A stretch of DNA of 15,790 nucleotides, from contig JAJSPD010000232.1 of the NCBI GenBank assembly GCA_021307315.1, positions 1-15,790 of the forward strand. The letters run 5' to 3'. A model generated the notes under the pieces. The model was not told where the DNA came from, searched no databases, and saw nothing but the letters and a program-made list of their open reading frames with translations. Positions 9,612-15,790 of the stretch are shown here, piece after piece; positions within the stretch are counted from its first letter, which is position 1, and the number at the start of each line of letters is the position of its first letter. Both the position numbers and the translations under genes were made by a program. Source of the DNA: Bisporella sp. PMI_857. Taxonomy: Eukaryota > Ascomycota > Leotiomycetes > Helotiales > Helotiaceae.

Positions 9612-10134
9612 CAGTTAGTGTAATAAATAAATGTATTAACAAATACGTACTGCAGTATTAATTGTTCGCTTTAACTTGTGTTGCAAGTATGTAAAAGACT
9701 TTGTTGAACAAGCAAGATAGCAAGACAAGATAGTGCCGCATTATATAGAGAAATTCCTTTTAAAAAAATCCGCCAACAGAAACTTGAATATCTATTTTTA
9801 TGTTACAATATTGTGTTCCGAATTGCTTGCAAGCCATGAAAAATAAGCTTGATAAAAGCCTAAAAAGGTGCTCCAAACAATCGGCGTATATATCTCCCGG
9901 CGCCTCGCAGATCAGCTAAAAAATGGTTGCAGGACTGGGTGAAGCTAGAGCCAATGGAACTTCTTAATCAATTAGGCAGACTTAAGATAACAAATAGGAG
10001 CAAGCGAGTGAGTCGCGCTTGCCAGCCGCATCGAGATCATATTTACCGATTTGCGGGATCGCTCGTATATGCATCCCCCGCACTGCAAGCATCTCGGTCG
10101 CCATAGAGATCATTAGAATTATAATGTGGAGGGG
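9612..10134. other. Intergenic, upstream of the secreted-protein gene
   Basis: It holds the presumed promoter of the minus-strand gene. A 66-codon stop-to-stop frame on the plus strand (about 9903-10103, with SAKKWLQDWVKLEPMELLNQ and IYRFAGSLVYASPAL) overlaps an opposite-strand ORF of 68 codons (9982-10188). Neither has a recognisable domain, and both could be remains of an old transposon. No confident gene is called. Confidence 0.4.
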
Positions 10135-10429
10135 AACATGCTGAAGAGCAAGAACAGCAACAGGATCTAGCTCAAAACCTGTAGACATGGTATCGGTATC
10201 TGTAGCATACTTGGGAGAGCACCGGCGAGCCTAAGCTCTATATAACAAATAAACGTCGATAGCTTATAAAAGAGTAATATATAGAAGAGTAGAAAAAGAT
10301 TGTATTGTTGATCATCCATGGTGTACCTTCATATCGAAGGCAAGACTTATATACAACTCATGCTCCTCAGATCACATGACGCGCCACGTGACAAAATAGC
10401 AAAAAGAGAAAATCAACCCCACTACAATA
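10135..10429. repeat. Dispersed direct repeat, copy 2 (about 295 bp)
   Basis: Partner of 6341-6630, same orientation. It is slightly longer because it keeps single bases that are absent from copy 1. TATATAA lies near 10238 and CACGTGAC at 10385-10392. A TGGTATCGGTATC preceded by ACA (10184-10200) faintly resembles an LTR end followed by an initiator-tRNA primer-binding site, but this is weak and copy 1 is altered there. A 71-codon ORF starting at 10318 begins inside the repeat and looks fortuitous. Confidence 0.85.
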
Positions 10430-10902
10430 ATAGACCGAGGGGCCATGTTACCAAACTTGGCACTAGCAACCATTTAGGAAGCATAAGCACAACCGGCACA
10501 ACTGTGAAACCTTCCTTAATTAAAATTAGCTAACTGCAATTCTCCGCCTAAGCGATTATTCAATTCGGATTTGACTTTAACAAAAGCTCCCTACTCTACA
10601 CTTTCTCGTACGTATCCTTTCCCCGTCTGTTTTCCATTTTACATTTTATTAGTAGCTGAATCCAGGCTTAGACAAGGGGCTAACTTAATTCTGACTGTGC
10701 GCTTGCAACGCCCATTCTGACGAACTGATTGCATACTCTTTCCCAAACCCCAATAAGCAGTGCGACTTTGTCTTAAAAAATAACTCAGCCAACGGAGTTT
10801 GTATACATATAAACGTCTCTATAGACGTAGAATAATAGATAAACAGAATAGTTAAATTGAATCACTCATTAAAAGTGATAAGGGGTTGCACTGCATAGGG
10901 GG
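10430..10902. other. Intergenic, no gene seen
   Basis: Non-RIP, moderately AT-rich DNA. No convincing ORF on either strand. The only structure noted is a short perfect inverted repeat ACGTCT-CTAT-AGACGT (10813-10828) and a G-run (10898-10904) abutting the next element. Confidence 0.5.
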
Positions 10903-11501
10903 GGTTACAGTTGGGCCAGAGTAGAAAAATCTTGGCCCAAAGTAAAAATCATAGCTTTAAAAGCTTAGTCAAAATAGAAATTTCACTTTGGCATATGCTA
11001 AACATAAAATAAGCTATGCCAAAAAAACGCGCTTCGCGTTTTTTATAGTGACGCGTACAATATAACTTTTAAACTTTGAAATAAAAACGTTATAACTTTG
11101 TTATTTTGCGTTGCTTAATTGATTCGACTATAAAAACTATTGCAAGTTAATTTGTAATTAAATAAATAAATAAGCTTAGTTTAGAATTTCTTATAAAGTA
11201 TATATCTAGTATATATTCAGCGTATATTAAATATATGCTAAAAATATGCCAACTGTATATAGTAAAAATAAATGCTAAAATACGATTTGTATATATTTAC
11301 AATATACAGGTTTTTACACGCTAAACTTATATTATACATTTGCTAAGCATAGTTTTAACTAAATTTGAGTTTTCGTTTAAGTTCACTCAGGTTACAAATA
11401 GTTGCACAAAAAGTTGGCCCAAAATAGAGCGTTTCTTGGCGTTTTGCCAAAGAATTTTCTACTTTGGGCCAAGATTTTTCGACCCTGGCCCAACCGTAAC
11501 C
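10903..11501. mobile_element. Non-autonomous DNA element with 42-bp terminal inverted repeats (599 bp)
   Basis: The left end (10903-10944, starting GGTTACAGTTGGGCCAG) and the reverse complement of the right end (11460-11501, starting GGTTACGGTTGGGCCAG) agree at 39 of 42 positions. The motif TTGGGCCAA, or a one-mismatch form, occurs five times near the ends (10911, 10932, 11414, 11464, 11486) in both orientations, so each end can also fold on itself. Such sites could bind a transposase. The interior is AT-rich and has no ORF, so it would depend on a transposase elsewhere. I found no clean target-site duplication directly outside the repeats. A longer, imperfect pair of ends bounded by TA (10879-10880 and 11518-11519) is possible. 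The superfamily is undetermined. Confidence 0.8.
11022..11044. repeat. Perfect 10-bp hairpin inside the TIR element
   Basis: AAAAAACGCG (11022-11031) and CGCGTTTTTT (11035-11044) are exact reverse complements around CTT. Just before it, TTTGGCATA...TATGCCAAA forms another pair of arms (about 10988-11023). The element is therefore built from several nested fold-backs. Confidence 0.7.
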
Positions 11502-12165
11502 TGACCAGTGTGCCTATTAGTATGGCCGTATTTAGTAATATCGATGTAACGTACGTAGTAGCTTTTGGCCTAGATTGCTGGGCTTAGGGCTCGTTGGTTG
11601 GTATGGTATGAAATAGACTAGACACTGCTTCTCACTAAAAAGTGAAACGTTACAAGTATAACAAAATAAACTATATTGCTAAACTATAATAAAAGTTAAG
11701 CACGAAGCTTTTAAACTACGAAACTATAACTATTTATATACTATAATTAAATTGAAGTTTTTTGAAGTTTTTAAAGTTTAAACGAATTCTTTAAACTTTT
11801 TTTGACTTTATTACGCAACAAAATTTGTTGTTTTCAGTGTTAATTTGCCGTTTGCTATTTTACTGTATTAAATTCGATATTCGTTTTATTTTTTAAATAA
11901 CTCGGTTTCGTTTTTTTTTCGTATATTATACGTATTTTTATTTGTTAAATAAGTATCGATATAATCGAGTAATATACCGATTTTGTATTTAAAACAAATT
12001 ATAATTTGTTGCTTTAAAAATGCATAAATAAATTTATAAATATAAACTACAAAATTGATTTTAAAATAGTTTTATTAAAATATGTTTATTTATTTTATTT
12101 TTTGTGTTTTTATACGCGTTTAAAATATAGTGCAGTTTAAGCATATGTAATAAAAACTTTATATT
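11502..12165. other. AT-rich RIP-like block, no gene seen
   Basis: From about 11640 the DNA is AT-rich with few CpA, like the left block. TTTTGAAG/TTTAAAG repeats occur at 11755-11810. No ORF or recognisable transposon protein remains. It probably derives from an older mutated repeat into which the hAT-type element later inserted. Confidence 0.5.
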
Positions 12166-12702
12166 GCTATGCCCAGTGTAAGAACAAAAAACTCTAATTA
12201 CTCAATTATATTCGATTATAATTAGATTAGATTAGATTAGATTAGATTTAGAGTAGTAATCAAAAATAATTAAATTATAATCTAATAAAAGTTTTTTGTA
12301 ATAGACTTAATTTATTATAGAAAAAAATTATTAAAATTAATTAAAAGTTCCTTAATTAAGCTTTTACTAATAAGTTATTACTAACAGACTTATTAAAAAT
12401 CAAAAGATTTTTTGTCGAAGCTTTATATTTGTTATACTAAAGTTGTACGAAACAAAGTTTTTCCAGAAAAAGAAAAATTAACCGAGGGAAACTTTACTTA
12501 ATTAGGCTTAGCTCAGGCCGGAATAATAATTTTCCTGATTCTAAAGCTGCTTACGTAATCATACTCTAATATACTCAAATATAATTTAATTAGTTAAATT
12601 AGATTTAGATTAGATTAGATTATTAGATTTTTCAATTAGATTAGATTAGAGTATGATAGTATAATCTAATCTAATACTCTAATTTTTTACACTGGCTATG
12701 CC
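12166..12702. mobile_element. hAT-type non-autonomous element (MITE) with 8-bp target-site duplication
   Basis: The element proper is 12174-12694 (521 bp). It starts CAGTGTAAG and ends TTACACTG, and the ends share the terminal 8 bp CAGTGTAA as inverted repeats. It is flanked by the perfect direct repeat GCTATGCC (12166-12173 and 12695-12702). An 8-bp target duplication with CAGTG ends is diagnostic of hAT transposons. Both subterminal regions are packed with ATTAG/CTAAT repeats (left 12221-12245, right about 12596-12686), a common hAT arrangement for transposase binding. The middle (about 12400-12550) is not RIP-like and has no ORF. It therefore needs a transposase in trans and probably inserted after the flanks were mutated. 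Confidence 0.87.
12221..12245 (+). repeat. (ATTAG)5 tandem array, left arm of the hAT-type element
   Basis: Five perfect ATTAG units, followed by a degenerate ATTTAGAGTAG. The right arm carries the same unit in several short runs, in both orientations, between 12596 and 12686. Confidence 0.85.
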
Positions 12703-13095
12703 GATTTAATTTTTACGTTTTGTGTTTATGCTATTATACTTTTTTATATACACTTTATATTAAAACTTGAAAAATTTGTTTACTTAGTTTATATATATAT
12801 ATATATATTTATTTATTAAAACTTAACAACGTTAATACTAACTTTAAACTGTTACTTATATAATAAAGTTATAGTTAAATATTAGTTAAAATAATATCGT
12901 ATATACATAATGCATTATATATTCGATTTTTAGCCGCTTTTCGGCTTTTTTAGCGTAACTTTAATAAATGAACTTAGCTAAATAAACTTGACCTTCTCGG
13001 CAAATCTACGCTAGTTGGTTGTATAGGGAAACAAATGGACTTGAGGTTAAGTTCGTTTTGACATTGAGGTTAGACTTACCGCTTTCCGCATTTGT
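12703..13095. other. AT-rich block fading into normal DNA, no gene seen
   Basis: RIP-like to about 12970, then ordinary composition, so this is the edge of the AT-rich compartment. It includes a TA microsatellite and a small AGCCG-CTTTT-CGGCT hairpin followed by T's (12932-12951). The hairpin looks like a bacterial terminator but has no meaning as such in a fungus. Confidence 0.5.
12790..12808. repeat. (TA)n microsatellite
   Basis: About nine uninterrupted TA units in AT-rich DNA. Confidence 0.85.
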
Positions 13096-13215
13096 CATTA
13101 ATCATATTAATCAAATTAATCATGATTAATGATGATTTATTAATAATGATTTTGATTAACTACTAAAAGGGGTTGATTTGATTATGATTAATGGGTCCAT
13201 TAATCAATTAATCAA
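13096..13215. repeat. Cluster of ATTAATCA motifs in both orientations
   Basis: ATTAATCAT/A is repeated in perfect 9-bp register at 13097, 13106 and 13115. The third unit begins the 16-bp perfect palindrome ATTAATCATGATTAAT (13115-13130). Further TGATTAA or ATTAATCA copies follow up to 13215. No terminal repeats or target duplication were found around the cluster. It lies about 260 bp past the stop of the next gene and just inside normal-composition DNA. Confidence 0.7.
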
Positions 13216-13477
13216 CGCTTTTATCACACGGGTTGGAATGCAATTTCCATATATTTATAGTAGGTAGTGGGGCTTATTCACTACTAAAACCCAAATCAGA
13301 AAAAAAGAGATAAAAGAAGGTAGGAAGTGTATGAGTTTCATCAGCCGTCGTCATACCACAAAGGCAAAGCAAAAATAACCTGGCTCAAACAGCAAAGAGC
13401 GACCTCGTATTCAAGTTCTCTCACAGCATACGAATCCTTAACTCCAAAAACACTCACCTCCCATGTCCACCCATCGA
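13216..13477. other. 3' flank of the phospholipase-like gene
   Basis: Normal-composition DNA downstream of the minus-strand gene. No separate gene is seen; the 69-codon plus-strand ORF starting at 13327 lacks any support. Confidence 0.4.
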
Positions 13478-15790
13478 TCAATTGTTCTGCACCATCGCAA
13501 ATCCCAGCGCCTCCGCTGGCGCATTGTTCCCCATGACATCGACCGGCCGCGGGCCCAGACCTGCAGAGCTCTGGCCCGCAATGCCCGGCGTCTGGCCCAA
13601 GATGCCGATGCTGTAGGGGTTCGCAGTGGTCCCATGGACCCTACAGCCCGCACGCCCAGGATGCCAAGGTTGTCAAAGAAGGACACGAAGCCCGCTTGTC
13701 GCAGGCGCGAGGTCAAGGGGTTAAATACGGTGACTCCTCGCGCGAACACTGGTTTCATAAAATCGGCGGAGAAGAAGCTGGTATTTGCAGTAGGGACGCT
13801 GAGGTTGACGACCTGCGGGGGCCGAATCCGGGTCCGCTGATGCCGGGGAAGATGATAAGCATGGGCGCTGTGTTGGTGGTGTCGGAGACGTAGGCGACTA
13901 GATCGCGATAGAGGGAGAAGTACACGGTGGTGAGGTTCCAGCTCAGATAGGAGGTGGTGGGGAGACTGCCCCAGGTGATGGGGAAGGTCTGGGTCTTGAC
14001 CAATTTGACGGCCGGCCCATTTATGCTCAATATATCGATTTGGATGGTGTTTGGGGTTGGATATGTTGGCCCATAGGAGATACGGACGACCTGAGGTAAA
14101 GGAGTGGTATCCAAGGAGGCGGCGAGAACGGCTTGAGCAGGATAGGAGACCGACAAGTCCAGGAAAGTTGTTACTACGGGGTTTTTGTAGCCATTTGTAA
14201 AGGTCGCGAAGTACCATGCATTAGTTGCGGTCTGGTTATCATAACCGCACGCAATCATAATATCAGGGCTGCTGAAAAAAGGGTATCGGAGGTTCAGGAT
14301 GTGACTGCGATACCGTCAGTGAAAAGTTCCAAGGTAGATAGCAACTTAGTAGTATAGGGGGACGTACTTGATTGCCCCAGTCGTCCAGGTCTGCGCAAGA
14401 ACAGGGTGGTTGACATGTCCTTCGGCATAGTCCATACCTCAAGCTTGTACTTATAGGGGGGGCCGCCGTTGTAGAGGAAATACTTTACCAATCCCAAATC
14501 CGTCGAGTCCTGGCTGTACTGTCCTATCACGGAGTCCCCTTCCCTCCACGCAGTATTTCCGTCAGAGCCAGTCACATCCCAGAACAGAGTCACCGGAGTA
14601 CTTGTTGGAACACCCAGCTCGGTGCTTGCCTGGATTGCGAGATGCCTGGGAAACACAGTCCCTGACTCTACGGTGACTCGACCGACCAGAAGATAGATGC
14701 CCGTATTGAAGGACGGCGAAGTCATCGAAACCCACGTGGTAATACCAGAGACGGCAGCAACTGGCAACGAAGTCTGTGCCAACATGTTCCAGGAGGATGT
14801 GGTTAGCGGTGACCCGCCATACATATTCACGATTAAATTGTTATTCTGTCCTTGGCGAACATGAACAATTTGGTTGGGTGATCGGAATCCTTGTGTATAC
14901 GGATGAAGATTTTGATCTTCCACGGATGCACCAACGGTGGACAAAATACTGTTCCACGTTACCCAAGCAGGCGGGTTGGAGTACGCCGTGTATGGGCGAG
15001 GGCATGTTGCCGTTATATCTGCGATCTACGTTGGAGCGTAGATAGAGGTTATTGGGGTCGTTTGAGTTCCACACAAACATTGGGTCGAAATTGTTGTCAC
15101 CGGTCAACACCGCAAGATTTGGGATCTAGGGGCAGGTCAGCTACAGTTGCAGATGTTCATCTACGGCCAGCATCAACACTTACCAGACCGAGAGCCGAGT
15201 AGTTGGCGGGAGCAGGCGCTACCCCGTTCGTGAAGGCATTGTAAACCTCGCCGATTCCTGCCTGGCAAGCCAAAATCGCCTGCTGGAAGTTCTGTGCAGA
15301 CTTTGCGCTGAACAGCTCCTTGTCGCCATATGCGGCCCAGGACTTGCCAAAGGCATTCGTCACCCACATTCCATTGGCATTCTCCTCGTCATGTTGCTTT
15401 TGGGCACAGCGATCGGCGGGATAGGGGCTGACGTCTGAGTCGTCCCCCACGGTCCAGTGAAGAACCCGGCGGGGCTCACGCAGGTGGCCCGGAGCGAAGA
15501 GGTCGGTCAGGTAGTGCTGCGCGAAGGCCTCCAAGAAATACCCTTGAGTCAATAGAGTCTGGTTCCCAGATGAGCGGCCCGCCAGGGCTTGGCTGATGGC
15601 GGCGGAGTGTCCTGCCTTGTAGGCCCGCACGGCGTCCTGGCCAAAATGATCAAAATTGCACAGGGCAATCCAGGCATAGCCCTGCGAGCACGAAAAATAC
15701 TGCTCATCGTAACTTTTTGCGATTCTCGAGTAGACCTGGGCGAAAGTCAGCCATATGCTGCAGAGAGATGACTCCTCAGAATAGTAGGGC
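13478..15790 (-). CDS. Zinc-dependent phospholipase C / S1-P1 nuclease-fold protein, partial, with four frame breaks
   Basis: Exons are >15790-15184, 15125-14368 and 14271-13478 (TGA 13478-13480). The start and any signal peptide lie beyond the window. Exon 1 has NFDHFGQDAVRAYKAGH and HYLTDLFAPGH (15516-15484), an H-x3-D-x5-H zinc motif. Zinc-dependent phospholipases C and S1/P1 nucleases both carry it, so the substrate (phospholipid or nucleic acid) is not settled. About 500 residues follow, Ser/Thr/Asn-rich and probably beta-rich, of no family I recognise. Coding sense jumps frame by one base at about 15022-15028 (one extra base), 14428-14436, the G-run 13817-13821 and 13635-13643 (one base missing each). 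Each side of a jump is open and protein-like, and splice sites are intact. It is therefore either a very young pseudogene or carries assembly indels. GC is normal and there is no RIP. Confidence 0.7.
14272..14367 (-). other. Intron 2 of the phospholipase-like gene (96 bp)
   Basis: Donor GTACGT and acceptor TTTTTTCAG, phase 2, with CTGAC or CTGAAC as branch-site candidates. It joins QTWTTGAI to SPDIMIACGYDNQT through a shared Asn codon, and the in-intron frame is closed. Confidence 0.8.
15126..15183 (-). other. Intron 1 of the phospholipase-like gene (58 bp)
   Basis: Donor GTAAGT, branch site CTGAC, acceptor CCCCTAG, phase 0. Removing it joins two open, protein-like frames (ALGL to IPNLAVLTGDNNFDP) across an in-intron stop. 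Confidence 0.85.

Noticed and set aside
10318..10533. 71-codon plus-strand ORF
   Set aside because: Starts inside the dispersed repeat and runs across its end. Copy 1 has indels that break the same frame.
11402..11587. 61-codon plus-strand ORF
   Set aside because: Crosses the right terminal repeat of the DNA element, so it is fortuitous.
12932..12951. GC hairpin followed by T's, like a rho-independent terminator
   Set aside because: The genome is fungal by introns and RIP. The hairpin is isolated in AT-rich DNA with no gene before it.
13097..13215. CRISPR-like array
   Set aside because: Repeats are 8-9 bp with no spacers of constant length, in a eukaryotic context.
13438..13477. Extension of the phospholipase-like gene past 13478 with a GTGAGT donor
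   Set aside because: The most protein-like frame reaches TGA at 13478. The alternative relies on an Arg/Trp-rich shadow frame.
13463..13840. 125-codon plus-strand ORF opposite the phospholipase-like gene
   Set aside because: Arg-rich antisense shadow of a GC-balanced coding exon.

Overview
This window looks like the nuclear genome of a filamentous ascomycete (Pezizomycotina) with a two-speed layout. The inference rests on repeat-induced point mutation (RIP) type decay, short introns with GTATGT, GTAAGT and GTACGT donors, CTGAC/CTGAT branch sites, and a Kex2-processed small secreted protein. In the AT-rich blocks CpA/TpG is scarce and TpA is abundant, which is the footprint of CpA-to-TpA transitions.

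Layout. (1) 1 to about 6300 is one RIP-ruined Ty3/gypsy retrotransposon on the minus strand. Reading the minus strand through the stops still gives the order protease (about 3540-3200), reverse transcriptase (2393-1850), RNase H (1600-1150), integrase zinc finger (720-540) and integrase core (500-150). Gag and the 5' LTR should lie between 3540 and 6300, and the element runs off the left edge. (2) 6341-6630 is a dispersed repeat whose second copy is at 10135-10429. Between the copies lie a promoter-like stretch with a CACGTGACGT palindrome, a doubtful basic ORF, an AT-rich block, an LTR-like fragment at 8018 and a two-exon gene for a 90-residue, six-cysteine secreted protein (9225-9580, minus), a candidate effector. 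(3) 10903-11501 is a 599-bp non-autonomous DNA element with 42-bp terminal inverted repeats. (4) 12174-12694 is a 521-bp hAT-type non-autonomous element with a perfect 8-bp target-site duplication, GCTATGCC. It carries ATTAG repeats and sits in another AT-rich block. (5) 13096-13215 is a TTAATCA-rich cluster. (6) 13478 to the right edge (minus) is a three-exon gene of normal GC content. It encodes a protein with an H-x3-D-x5-H zinc motif of the zinc-dependent phospholipase C / S1-P1 nuclease fold and a long C-terminal region. Its N-terminus lies beyond the window. Four one-base frame breaks interrupt the gene.

There is no operon logic here. The window is a transposon graveyard that holds one likely effector gene and borders a gene-bearing, GC-balanced segment. 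I see no CRISPR array, tRNA or rRNA. I found no clearly new multi-gene system. The points of most interest are the effector-like gene bracketed by direct repeats, the two compact DNA elements, and the recently broken or mis-assembled phospholipase-like gene.
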